Assembly: GCA_910579505.1 (NCBI GenBank)
Contig: CAJTTZ010000001.1
Span: 62,001 to 126,000, forward strand
Direction of reading: 5' to 3'
DNA from: an uncultured Lachnospiraceae bacterium
GTDB lineage: Bacteria; Bacillota; Clostridia; Lachnospirales; Lachnospiraceae
DNA length: 64,000 nt
In this document: piece after piece, positions 34,569 to 43,150 of the stretch
Numbering within the stretch: the stretch's first letter is position 1
How the letters are laid out: each line of letters begins with the position of its first letter
Made by a program: the position numbers and the translations under genes
The notes under the pieces: model-generated
Database searches by the model: none
Seen by the model: the letters and a program-made list of their open reading frames with translations, nothing else
What the model was told of the DNA's origin: nothing

Positions 34569-34616
34569 GTAAATAATGTTCATTAAAAAACAAGCGGCGC
34601 GAAGAGAGGAGCATCC

Positions 34617-37538
34617 ATGAATTTAGAAAACATATCGGCATACACCGTCATTTCCAGACAGCGGATCGAGGAACTGAAATCGGACGGTTATCTTTTGAAA
34701 CATAATAAAACAGGGGCGCGGGTGGCGCTTCTTTCTAACGACGATGAGAACAAGGTGTTCTATATCGGGTTCCGCACGCCGCCGAAGGACAGCACGGGGG
34801 TAGCGCATATCATTGAGCACACGGTGTTGTGCGGGTCGGAGAAATACCCGGTAAAGGACCCGTTTATCGAGCTGGCGAAGGGGTCGTTAAACACGTTCTT
34901 AAACGCCATGACTTATCCTGATAAGACGGTTTACCCGGTGGCGAGCTGCAATGACAAGGATTTTAAGAACCTGATGGACGTGTATCTGGATGCGGTGTTT
35001 CATCCTAATATTTACCGTGAGGAGAAAATCTTCCGGCAGGAGGGCTGGCACTATGAGATGGAGAGCGCGGAAGATGAGCTGACGATCAACGGCGTGGTCT
35101 ACAATGAGATGAAGGGAGCGTTTTCTTCCCCGGACGATGTGCTCTACAGGGAGATTATGAACTCGCTCTATCCCCATACCTCCTATGCGGTGGAGTCAGG
35201 CGGCGATCCGAATGTGATCCCGGAGTTGACCTATGAAGATTTTCTGGCGTTCCACCAGAGATACTATCACCCTTCCAACAGCTATATTTATCTCTACGGG
35301 GATATGGATATGGAGGAGAGACTAGCCTATCTGGATGAGGCGTACCTGTCAAAGTACGAGGCGCTTGCGGTGGACTCCGTGCCTGCCACAGAGCCGCCGT
35401 TTGGGCAGAGCGTGCTCGTGGAGAAGGAGTACCCGATCATGGAGAGCGAGCCGGAGGAGGGGAATACCTACCTTGCCTACAATGTCTCTCTGGGAGAAAA
35501 TCTGGACCGCAAGGTGAGCGTCGGCTTTCAGGCGCTTGCGGACGCGGTGGTTGGCGCGCCGGGCGCACCGGTGAGGAAGGCGCTTTTAGACGCGGGAATC
35601 GGTACGGACATCAGCAGCTTTTACGAGGCGGACGTGAAGCAGCCCTATTTCTCCATCGTGGCGAAGAACGCGGAGGGCAGCCAGCGGGAAGAATTTGTGA
35701 CGATCATTGAGGAGACGCTTCAGAGCCTGTCTGAGGACGGCGTGGAGAAGAAGGCGCTCAAGGCGGCGCTCAACCATGATGAGTTTAAGTACAGGGAGGC
35801 GGATTACGGTTCCTACCCGAAGGGGCTGATGTACGGCCTGCAGATGTTTGAGACATGGCTTTATGACGATGGGAAGCCCTTTGATTATCTGGAACTTGAC
35901 GAGACATATAAGACGCTTAAGAAAGAGGTAGATTCTTCTTTTTATGAGGAGATGATAAAGAGCCGTCTGCTTCATAACACGCACAAGAGCGTGGTGGTGG
36001 TGCGCCCCGTGAAAGGGCTTACGGGAAAACGGGACAAGGCGCTGGCCGAGAAGCTTGCGGCAAAGAAGGCGGCCATGACGCCGGAGGAGATTACCCGGAT
36101 CGTGGAGGAGACGGAGGCGCTCGCCGCCTATCAGGAGACGCCCGACAGGGAGGAGGACCTGAAAAAGATTCCGCTTCTTTCCCGGGAAGATATCGGGAAA
36201 AAGGCGCGCCCTTACTGCAACGAGGAACTTCGTGCCGGGGATACGACGCTTTTGTACCACGACATCTATACGAACGGGATCGGGTATCTGCGGTTTCTCT
36301 TTGACCTTAGACAGGTGCCGGAGGAGCTTTTCCCTTATGTAGGGCTTTTGCAGGTGATGCTTGGACTGGTTGACACCGAAAAGCGTTCCTACAGCGAACT
36401 GTACAACGAGATCCATCTGCAGACCGGCGGGATCGCGCCCGCGGTAAACGTCTACACGAATGCGGACGATCTGTCGAAATATAAGCTGACATTTGAACTG
36501 AAGGTAAAGACGCTGTATGAGAACCTTCCGAAAGCTTTTGAACTGGCGGAAGAAATATTGACCGAATCAGTCTATACGGATGCGAAGCGGCTTTTCGAGC
36601 TGGTGGCGGAGAACCGCTCCGGCAAGCAGGCGCAGATGATGGATGCGGGACATTCCCTTGCGGCAGGGCAGGCGCTATCGTATCTGTCGAAGCAGGCGTA
36701 TCTGATGGACCAGGTGAACGGGCTTTCATTCTACCGGCTGTTAGAAGGGCTTGAGAAAGATTTTGAGGGGAAGAAAGAGGAACTTTCCGACAACATGGAG
36801 CGGCTGGTGCGCTGCATCTTCCGCCCGGAGAACCTGATGGTGGATTATACGGCCGAGAGATGCGGGCTTGAAGGGCTTGAAAAGCTGGTTGAGGGCTTAA
36901 AGGCGAAACTTTACCGTGAACCGGTGGAAGGGAAACCTTATGTGCCCTGTCCTGTGAAGAAGAATGAGGGGCTGATGAGTTCCGCCCAGATCCAGTATGT
37001 ATGCCGGGCCGGCAATTACGCGGACAAGGGACTTTCCTACACGGGGGCGCTCCGGGTCCTGAAGGTTGTGATGAGTTATGAGTATCTGTGGATGCAGGTG
37101 CGTGTCAAGGGCGGCGCTTACGGCTGCATGTGCCAGTTTGGAAAGACCGGGGAGAGTTATTTTGTCTCCTACAGGGATCCGAATCTGGAAAAGACCATAG
37201 AGGTATATGAGAAGGCGGCGGATTTCGTGGCAGCCTTTGACGCCGACGAGCGGACCATGACCCAGTATATCATCGGGGCGGTCAGCGCGCTGGATATGCC
37301 GCTCACACCTGCGGCGAGGGGGACTTATTCCCTGGCAGGCTATATGACGGGGCTTGCTTTTGAGAGAGTGCAGCGGGAGCGCGACGAGCTGCTCTCGGCG
37401 GACGCGGGGACCATCCGCAAACTGGCGGCGCATATCCGTGCCTTTATGGAGGACGACTGCCTTTGCGTGGTGGGAAATGAAGAGAAAATTCAGTCGCAGA
37501 GGGAACGTTTCGGTGCGGTGGAGTATCTGACACATTAA
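34617..37538 (+). CDS. M16C metallopeptidase (PreP/Cym1-like, insulinase superfamily)
   Basis: 973 residues, the single-chain four-domain size of the PreP group. The inverted zinc motif is H64-I-I-E67-H68, with the third ligand Glu in VYNEMKGAFSSP at E164; the C-terminal half has the R/Y pair (GGAYG region) that contributes to the active site. These enzymes degrade short peptides, in organelles targeting peptides; in bacteria probably peptide scavenging or clearance in the cytoplasm, as no signal peptide is present. GAGAGGAG lies 5 bases before ATG 34617. The leader holds a family A repeat. Confidence 0.92.
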   Translation: MNLENISAYTVISRQRIEELKSDGYLLKHNKTGARVALLSNDDENKVFYIGFRTPPKDSTGVAHIIEHTVLCGSEKYPVKDPFIELAKGSLNTFLNAMTYPDKTVYPVASCNDKDFKNLMDVYLDAVFHPNIYREEKIFRQEGWHYEMESAEDELTINGVVYNEMKGAFSSPDDVLYREIMNSLYPHTSYAVESGGDPNVIPELTYEDFLAFHQRYYHPSNSYIYLYGDMDMEERLAYLDEAYLSKYEALAVDSVPATEPPFGQSVLVEKEYPIMESEPEEGNTYLAYNVSLGENLDRKVSVGFQALADAVVGAPGAPVRKALLDAGIGTDISSFYEADVKQPYFSIVAKNAEGSQREEFVTIIEETLQSLSEDGVEKKALKAALNHDEFKYREADYGSYPKGLMYGLQMFETWLYDDGKPFDYLELDETYKTLKKEVDSSFYEEMIKSRLLHNTHKSVVVVRPVKGLTGKRDKALAEKLAAKKAAMTPEEITRIVEETEALAAYQETPDREEDLKKIPLLSREDIGKKARPYCNEELRAGDTTLLYHDIYTNGIGYLRFLFDLRQVPEELFPYVGLLQVMLGLVDTEKRSYSELYNEIHLQTGGIAPAVNVYTNADDLSKYKLTFELKVKTLYENLPKAFELAEEILTESVYTDAKRLFELVAENRSGKQAQMMDAGHSLAAGQALSYLSKQAYLMDQVNGLSFYRLLEGLEKDFEGKKEELSDNMERLVRCIFRPENLMVDYTAERCGLEGLEKLVEGLKAKLYREPVEGKPYVPCPVKKNEGLMSSAQIQYVCRAGNYADKGLSYTGALRVLKVVMSYEYLWMQVRVKGGAYGCMCQFGKTGESYFVSYRDPNLEKTIEVYEKAADFVAAFDADERTMTQYIIGAVSALDMPLTPAARGTYSLAGYMTGLAFERVQRERDELLSADAGTIRKLAAHIRAFMEDDCLCVVGNEEKIQSQRERFGAVEYLTH

Positions 37539-37645
37539 AAACGAGCGTTATTTTTGAAAAATGCAACTTTTTCTTTCCCGGAAAGGTATTTCAGGTAGAG
37601 ACAGTTGATCAGGAACAACCGTTTTCGGGAAAGGGAGGAAAAGTT

Positions 37646-38893
37646 ATGAAAATGATGGGCAGCAAAAGTGAGTACATTGAGATGAGCGGGAATCATAGGA
37701 ACGACAGGATCGGAAAAAGGAAAGTCAGGCTGCGGGTGGTTCCGGCGATTTTGGTTATAACGGCTGTTATTACAGCCTGCGGCAGCGCCGGCGGTGGTGC
37801 GAAAACCATGTCTCTGGAAGCGGCGCCGGCGGCGGTGGCGGAAGAATACGCCTATGATACAGCGGCATCCTATGACGGCGGCGTGGCCTTAAGCAACGGC
37901 GCCAAGTCGGCTTCCTATGATTACGAGGTGGCGGAAGCCGCCGCGGAGGAGCCGGTCAGCGAGGAAGGCTATGTGCAGGAGGGCGCCGGACAGGGCGTGG
38001 TGGCGCCGGAGACCTCGCGCAAGCTGATCAAGACCGTGAACATCCTTGCGGAGACGGAGGACTTTGACACCCTTGTGCCGGGACTGCAGAAGCAGGTGGA
38101 GGCGCTGGGCGGCTACATAGAATATATCTCCGTCTACGACGTTCACAGCTATTACGTGGAGGACCAGCAGGTAAAGCAGCGCTGTGCCAATGTGACTGCC
38201 CGCGTGCCAAAGGAGAAGCTGGACGGTTTTCTGGCGCAGGTGGGAGAGCAGACCAATATAACCAGCCGTTCCGAGAACGTGGAGGACGTCACTCTGCAGT
38301 ATGTGGATCTGGAAAGCCACAAGAAGGCGCTTGTGACAGAGCAGGACAGGCTGCTTGCGCTGATGGAGAAGGCGGAGACGGTGGAGGATATCATTGCCAT
38401 CGAGGGGAGGCTTTCCGAGGTGCGTTACCAGCTTGAGAGCATGGAGTCCCAGCTTCGCACCTATGACAATCGGATCGACTACAGCACGGTGGAGCTTTCC
38501 ATCACGGAAGTCCGCAAGTATTCGCCGCCGCAGGAGGCAACCGTATGGCAGCGGATTGAGAGCGGTTTTATGAAGAGCCTGGATGATATCGGGTTCGGTA
38601 TCCGGGATTTTGCCATCCGTTTTGTGATTGACATTCCCTATATCGTGCTGTGGCTCGCAGGGATCGCGGTGGCGGTGATTGTAATGCGCATTCTGTGGAA
38701 GGTGTGGAAAAAGCGCAGGGCAAAGCGCGTGGCGGCCCGCGGCGAGAGGGGAGCAGAGCGGGAACTGCGTGTGGGAAAAATAAGGCTTCGGTGTCCGGTT
38801 ACAGTCGGGGAGGCACAGGAGAAAGCGGAGACAGCAGAGAAGGAAGCTGGGACGGCTGATGCGGAAACCGAAATGGGAGATGAGCGGGAGTAA
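37646..38893 (+). CDS. DUF4349 membrane-anchored lipoprotein
   Basis: 415 residues. A signal peptide ends with a lipobox-like ITACGS (cysteine near residue 45), preceded by a long basic N terminus. After an Ala/Glu-rich linker, residues ~125-300 form the DUF4349 domain (RKLIKTVNILAETEDFD; ARVPKEKLDGFLAQV), with a coiled coil in the middle (LESHKKALVTEQDRLLAL). A membrane segment (IVLWLAGIAVAVIVMRILW) and a basic, then acidic cytoplasmic tail follow. DUF4349 proteins are envelope proteins of unknown function. GGGAGG precedes ATG 37646 by 7 bases. It begins a run of genes continuing to era. Confidence 0.82.
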   Translation: MKMMGSKSEYIEMSGNHRNDRIGKRKVRLRVVPAILVITAVITACGSAGGGAKTMSLEAAPAAVAEEYAYDTAASYDGGVALSNGAKSASYDYEVAEAAAEEPVSEEGYVQEGAGQGVVAPETSRKLIKTVNILAETEDFDTLVPGLQKQVEALGGYIEYISVYDVHSYYVEDQQVKQRCANVTARVPKEKLDGFLAQVGEQTNITSRSENVEDVTLQYVDLESHKKALVTEQDRLLALMEKAETVEDIIAIEGRLSEVRYQLESMESQLRTYDNRIDYSTVELSITEVRKYSPPQEATVWQRIESGFMKSLDDIGFGIRDFAIRFVIDIPYIVLWLAGIAVAVIVMRILWKVWKKRRAKRVAARGERGAERELRVGKIRLRCPVTVGEAQEKAETAEKEAGTADAETEMGDERE

Positions 38894-38961
38894 TGGCAGA
38901 CCAAAAACCGACACGGATGATGAGCGCAGAGAATCAGAGAAAGAGAACAGGATAAAATAGA

Positions 38962-39906
38962 ATGACGGGTGATATTCAAAATAACAATGAAATTAATATG
39001 GGAGAGAACCGGCAGACGAAATCCGGCTTTGCCACGCTGATCGGCAGACCGAACGTGGGGAAATCCACGCTGATGAACGCGCTGATCGGGCAGAAGATCG
39101 CGATTACCTCAAAGAAACCCCAGACCACCAGAAACCGCATCAGGACCGTGTATACATGCGAGGAAGGGCAGATCGTGTTTCTGGACACGCCGGGCATCCA
39201 CAAGGCGAAAAACAAGTTGGGCGACTATATGGTGGACGCGGCGGAGCGGACGCTGTCCGAGGTGGACGTGATTCTCTGGCTGGTGGAGCCATCGGACTAT
39301 ATCGGCGCGGGTGAGAAGCATATCATCGAGGAACTGAAGAAAACAAAAACACCTGTTATCCTTGTAATCAATAAGATCGACACGGTGAAGAAGGAACTGC
39401 TTCTCACTTATATCGACGCCTACAGAAAGGAACTGGATTTTGCGGAGATTGTGCCTGTGTCCGCGCTGAAAAAGGACGGGCTGCAGATACTGATCGACTG
39501 CATTATGAAGTATCTGCCTTACGGCGAGCCGTTTTATGATGAAGATACGGTGACGGACCAGCCGATAAGGCAGATTGTGGCGGAATTGATCCGGGAGAAG
39601 GCGCTGCGGTGTCTGGAGGAGGAGATTCCCCACGGCATCGCCGTCACCATCGAGCAGATGAAGTTTAAAAAGAAGATTGTGGACATTGAGGCGACTATCG
39701 TCTGCGAGAAAGATTCCCACAAGGGTATTATCATCGGAAAGCAGGGGGCGATGCTTAAAAAGATCGGTTCCATGGCGCGCAGGGACATAGAGGAACTGGT
39801 GGAAAACCAAGTGAATTTAAAGCTCTGGGTGCGGGTGAAAAAGGACTGGCGTGACAGCGACTATCTGCTCAAAAATTTCGGTTATAATCCCGGCGATACA
39901 GAATAG
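38962..39906 (+). CDS. era: GTPase Era
   Basis: 314 residues. GTP-binding motifs: G1 GRPNVGKST, G2 in KPQTTRNRIR, G3 DTPGIH, G4 NKID, G5 SAL. The C-terminal KH domain has GIIIGKQGAMLKKIG and binds the 3' end of 16S rRNA. Era checks 30S subunit maturation at the membrane/cytoplasm. The ATG at 38962 adds about 20 residues compared with compact Era proteins; ATG 38998 is an alternative start. The order era, yqzL-like, recO is conserved in Firmicutes. Confidence 0.96.
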   Translation: MTGDIQNNNEINMGENRQTKSGFATLIGRPNVGKSTLMNALIGQKIAITSKKPQTTRNRIRTVYTCEEGQIVFLDTPGIHKAKNKLGDYMVDAAERTLSEVDVILWLVEPSDYIGAGEKHIIEELKKTKTPVILVINKIDTVKKELLLTYIDAYRKELDFAEIVPVSALKKDGLQILIDCIMKYLPYGEPFYDEDTVTDQPIRQIVAELIREKALRCLEEEIPHGIAVTIEQMKFKKKIVDIEATIVCEKDSHKGIIIGKQGAMLKKIGSMARRDIEELVENQVNLKLWVRVKKDWRDSDYLLKNFGYNPGDTE

Positions 39907-40003
39907 AATTTTGTAAATCTGCGAACCCTAGATGGAGTGAGGTAATAGTTTTACCTTACACTGTTTTGCGAGTTGTGAGCGATAAGGTATCAGGGGGCGT
40001 AAG

Positions 40004-40171
40004 ATGAAGGGACTAAACTACTGGGAGCAGTTTATGGCTACGGGGAAAATCGAGGATTTTCTGGCCTATAAAGATGCATCGAGACAAGAAGAGCGGGAAG
40101 TGACCGAGCAGTCAGAGGAGTATTCTCATGCAGGGGATTACAGAGATTACGGGGATGGTTTTAAAGGCTGA
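40004..40171 (+). CDS. yqzL: YqzL-like microprotein between era and recO
   Basis: 55 residues: MKGLNYWEQFMATGKIEDFL, then AYKDASRQ and an acidic tail. The W-x-x-F-x-x-TG-x-I-x-x-(Y/F)L-x-(F/Y)K pattern at the start fits YqzL, a tiny protein found between era and recO in Bacillus and relatives. GGGGG lies about 8 bases before ATG 40004. The last 44 bases overlap the start of recO in another frame, so the two are probably translationally coupled. Function of the family is unknown. The C-terminal tail is longer than in Bacillus. Confidence 0.65.
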   Translation: MKGLNYWEQFMATGKIEDFLAYKDASRQEEREVTEQSEEYSHAGDYRDYGDGFKG

Positions 40172-40790
40172 GCCGATCAATGATTTTGACAGAAGGGTGG
40201 TACTTTTGACAAAAGAGCGGGGAAAGATATCAGCCTTCGCCAGAGGGGCCAGAAAACAGAACAGTAAGCTTCTGGCGGCCACCAATCCGTTTTGTTTTGG
40301 AAATTTTAAGCTATACGAAGGAAGAACCTCATACAATGTGATGGAGGCTGAGGTTACAAACTATTTTGAAGGGCTTCGGGAAGATTATGAGGGCGCCTTT
40401 TACGGCATGTATTTTCTGGAGGTCATGGATTACTATACGAGAGAGAATAACGACGAGAAGGAGATGTTAAAGCTTCTCTACCAGTCCCTGCGTGCGCTCA
40501 TGCACGAGGGACTTTCCAATGCGCTGGTGCGGTACATATTCGAGATGAAGGCAATGGTGTTAAACGGGGAGTTCCCTGGGATGCCGAGGGACGGGGCGTG
40601 GGAGGAATCCACCCGGTACGCGGTCAATTACATTATGGAAAGCACTGTCGAAAAACTTTACACTTTTACCGTGACGCCACAGGTTCTCGCGCAGCTTAAG
40701 CTGATCGCCGACGATTACCGCCGCCGAATGATTGACCGCCCGTTTAAAAGTCTTGAAATTGTGGAGAATATCTTGTATGATGGAACATGA
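40128..40790 (+). CDS. recO: DNA repair protein RecO
   Basis: 220 residues: N-terminal OB fold (TGMVLKAEPINDFDRRVVLLTKERGKISAFARGARK in pattern) and a helical C-terminal domain (YGMYFLEVMDYYT). RecO loads RecA and anneals single strands with RecR. The protein is slightly short and the four-cysteine zinc site usual in many bacterial RecO proteins is absent; only one cysteine remains near residue 55. AGAGGAG lies 7 bases before ATG 40128. It overlaps the yqzL-like gene. Confidence 0.9.
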   Translation: MQGITEITGMVLKAEPINDFDRRVVLLTKERGKISAFARGARKQNSKLLAATNPFCFGNFKLYEGRTSYNVMEAEVTNYFEGLREDYEGAFYGMYFLEVMDYYTRENNDEKEMLKLLYQSLRALMHEGLSNALVRYIFEMKAMVLNGEFPGMPRDGAWEESTRYAVNYIMESTVEKLYTFTVTPQVLAQLKLIADDYRRRMIDRPFKSLEIVENILYDGT

Positions 40791-40794
40791 TTGA

Positions 40795-40883
40795 GCCGTG
40801 CAAATTTCTGCTGGCACTGACAGACGAAAGCTTGCTTTCGGATGCATGTGTCGGCTGAAATTTATAGGGCGAATGTGCACGGC
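40795..40883 (+). repeat. Long imperfect hairpin after recO
   Basis: GCCGTGCA (40795-40802) pairs with TGCACGGC (40876-40883), AAATTTC with GAAATTT, and at the tip CGAAAGC with GCTTTCG. It fills the recO to lipoprotein gap. No T run follows. It recalls the nested design of the family A and B repeats but shares no clear sequence with them. Confidence 0.6.
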
Positions 40884-40927
40884 GGAGAAGGCAGCGGAGT
40901 GAAATAATTATTTATAGAGGGGAAAAT

Positions 40928-41563
40928 ATGCGAAGAGCGGCAGGAATACTTGGACTGACAATATTGCTTTTAAGCCTTGCCGGATGCGGGGAGAAAGAGA
41001 CGGCGGAAACGAATACGCTGTCTTTCGGTAAAGACGGGGAAGTCATGCATCGGATCGTCGGGCGGTCGGATCAGAACTATTATCAGATTGATCCGGCGGA
41101 GCTGGAGGAATTTGCCGCCATGCGTGTGGAGGAATACTGCACGGAGAATGGGGAAAAGAAAGTGGCTCTGGAAGCTGTCGAAGAAAAGGGCGGCAGTATT
41201 GTGATGGATTTTAAATATGCTTCGCCGGAGGATTACAGCGGATTTAACCACAGAGTGTTGTATGTGGGGACGATACAAAGTGCGTCGGACGAGGGATATG
41301 AGCTGGAGGCCGTGCCTTTTGTCTCGATGGACGGTAAGGCGTCGGAAGTCGGCTATATCGAAGACTGGGACAAAAAACAGATGTTTATCCTGGAGACGAA
41401 GAGCGGGGAGGAGATACTTGTCAATCTGCCCGGGAAAACACTTTATGTAAACCAGAGCGCACACAGCGGGCAGGAAATTACCCTCGTTGGGAAAAAGAGC
41501 GTGAAGATCAGCAATCAGGAGGCGGAAGGAACCATGTCGCTATCCTATATCATTTACGAATAG
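40928..41563 (+). CDS. Predicted lipoprotein of unknown function
   Basis: 211 residues. The signal peptide GILGLTILLLSLAGC ends in a good lipobox (LAGC), so the mature protein is lipid-anchored on the outer face of the membrane. The rest is a mixed beta-rich domain with no motif I recognise (HRIVGRSDQNYYQID; YIEDWDKKQMFILETKSG). GAGGGG lies 5-6 bases before ATG 40928. It stands between recO and glyQS, only 25 bases before the latter, so the two may be cotranscribed, but a functional link is not evident. Confidence 0.7.
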   Translation: MRRAAGILGLTILLLSLAGCGEKETAETNTLSFGKDGEVMHRIVGRSDQNYYQIDPAELEEFAAMRVEEYCTENGEKKVALEAVEEKGGSIVMDFKYASPEDYSGFNHRVLYVGTIQSASDEGYELEAVPFVSMDGKASEVGYIEDWDKKQMFILETKSGEEILVNLPGKTLYVNQSAHSGQEITLVGKKSVKISNQEAEGTMSLSYIIYE

Positions 41564-41588
41564 ATACGAAAAAATGGAGGCAGTGAGA

Positions 41589-42977
41589 ATGGAAAAGACA
41601 ATGGAGAAAATTGTGGCTTTATCGAAGGCGAGAGGGTTTGTGTATCCCGGTTCTGAGATTTATGGCGGATTGGCGAATACATGGGATTTCGGCAATCTGG
41701 GTGTGGAGTTGAAAAACAACATCAAGAAGGCGTGGTGGCAGAAGTTCGTCATGGAAAGTCCCTACAATGTGGGCGTGGACTGCGCGATTCTGATGAATCC
41801 CCAGACGTGGGTTGCCAGCGGCCATCTCGGCAGCTTTTCCGATCCCCTTATGGACTGTAAGGAGTGTCACGAGAGATTCCGCGCGGATAAGATCATCGAG
41901 GACTATGTGGCGGAAAACGGCATGACGTTAGACTCCTCCGTGGACGGCTGGAGCCAGCAGCAGATGAAGGATTTCATCGAGGAGCATAACATTCCCTGTC
42001 CGACTTGCGGCAAACATAATTTTACCGATATCAGGCAGTTTAACCTTATGTTCAAGACGTTCCAGGGCGTTACCGAGGATGCGAAGAATACGGTGTACCT
42101 GCGTCCTGAGACGGCACAGGGTATTTTTGTAAACTTTAAGAATGTGCAGCGGACCTCCCGCAAGAAGATTCCCTTCGGCATCTGTCAGGTAGGTAAGTCT
42201 TTCCGCAACGAGATCACGCCCGGCAACTTTATCTTCCGTGTGCGCGAGTTTGAGCAGATGGAGATGGAATTTTTCTGCGAGCCGGACACTGACCTTGAGT
42301 GGTTCGCTTACTGGAAAAAGTATTGTATCGACTTCTTAAAGAGCCTTGGCATGAAGGAGGAGGAGATGAGAGTCCGTGACCATGACCCGGAGGAGCTCTC
42401 CTTCTACTCTAAGGCGACCACGGACATTGAGTTCCTGTTCCCCTTCGGCTGGGGCGAGCTGTGGGGTATTGCTGACAGGACGGACTACGACCTGACCCAG
42501 CACCAGAATACCTCCGGGCAGGATCTGACCTACTTTGACGATACGAAGAACGAGAAATATATCCCTTATGTGATTGAGCCGTCCCTCGGTGTGGAGAGAC
42601 TGTTCCTCGCGGTGCTTTGCGGCGCGTATGACGAGGAGGAGATCGGCGAGGGCGATGTGCGTACCGTGCTGCATTTCCACCCGGCGCTTGCACCCGTTAA
42701 GATCGGCGTGCTGCCTCTTTCGAAGAAGTTGAACGAGGGCGCGGAGAAGATTTTTGCACAGCTTTCCAAGAAGTATAACTGCGAATTTGACGACCGCGGC
42801 AATATCGGCAAGAGATACCGCAGGCAGGACGAGATCGGAACGCCGTTTTGCGTTACATACGATTTCGATTCCGAGACGGATGGCTGTGTGACCGTTCGTT
42901 TCCGCGATTCCATGGAGCAGGAGCGTGTGGCGATAGCTGAGCTTGACGCGTACTTTGCGGATAAATTTACCTTTTGA
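41589..42977 (+). CDS. glyQS: Glycyl-tRNA synthetase, single-chain dimeric type
   Basis: 462 residues. It has the class II aminoacyl-tRNA synthetase motifs (RPETAQGIFVNFKN, FRNEITPGNFIFRVREFEQMEMEFF in pattern, GVERLFLA) and the archaeal/eukaryal-like single-chain layout, including the zinc-finger-like CKECHERFRADK and CPTCGKHNFTDIRQFN. It charges tRNA-Gly. ATG 41589 is used because GGAGG lies 8 bases before; ATG 41574 is an alternative. No T-box leader was found in front of it. Confidence 0.96.
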   Translation: MEKTMEKIVALSKARGFVYPGSEIYGGLANTWDFGNLGVELKNNIKKAWWQKFVMESPYNVGVDCAILMNPQTWVASGHLGSFSDPLMDCKECHERFRADKIIEDYVAENGMTLDSSVDGWSQQQMKDFIEEHNIPCPTCGKHNFTDIRQFNLMFKTFQGVTEDAKNTVYLRPETAQGIFVNFKNVQRTSRKKIPFGICQVGKSFRNEITPGNFIFRVREFEQMEMEFFCEPDTDLEWFAYWKKYCIDFLKSLGMKEEEMRVRDHDPEELSFYSKATTDIEFLFPFGWGELWGIADRTDYDLTQHQNTSGQDLTYFDDTKNEKYIPYVIEPSLGVERLFLAVLCGAYDEEEIGEGDVRTVLHFHPALAPVKIGVLPLSKKLNEGAEKIFAQLSKKYNCEFDDRGNIGKRYRRQDEIGTPFCVTYDFDSETDGCVTVRFRDSMEQERVAIAELDAYFADKFTF

Positions 42978-43150
42978 AAGTCCCGGGTAGCGGATGGGCA
43001 GGTTTACTTGCACAGACGCTTAGACATTGGACGGGCAAGCCGGTATGAGCAAGCAGAGCGGCAGCTCGGATTGCGAATACGGCGGTGATTGCGGGAGTGC
43101 GCAGCACGGAGCAATCAACTTTCAAAATGAGACAGGAGGATAAGAGAACG

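Noticed and set aside
37539..37645. Inverted repeat CTTTCCCG/CGGGAAAG before the DUF4349 gene
   Set aside because: The arms are far apart, purine-rich with the ribosome site in one arm, and could be chance.
40891..41588. Possible T-box in front of glyQS
   Set aside because: The upstream 25 bases follow a lipoprotein gene and no T-box sequence is present.
42978..43150. Possible T-box in front of alaS
   Set aside because: The gap has small inverted repeats but no GGTGGNACCGCG-like sequence or terminator.
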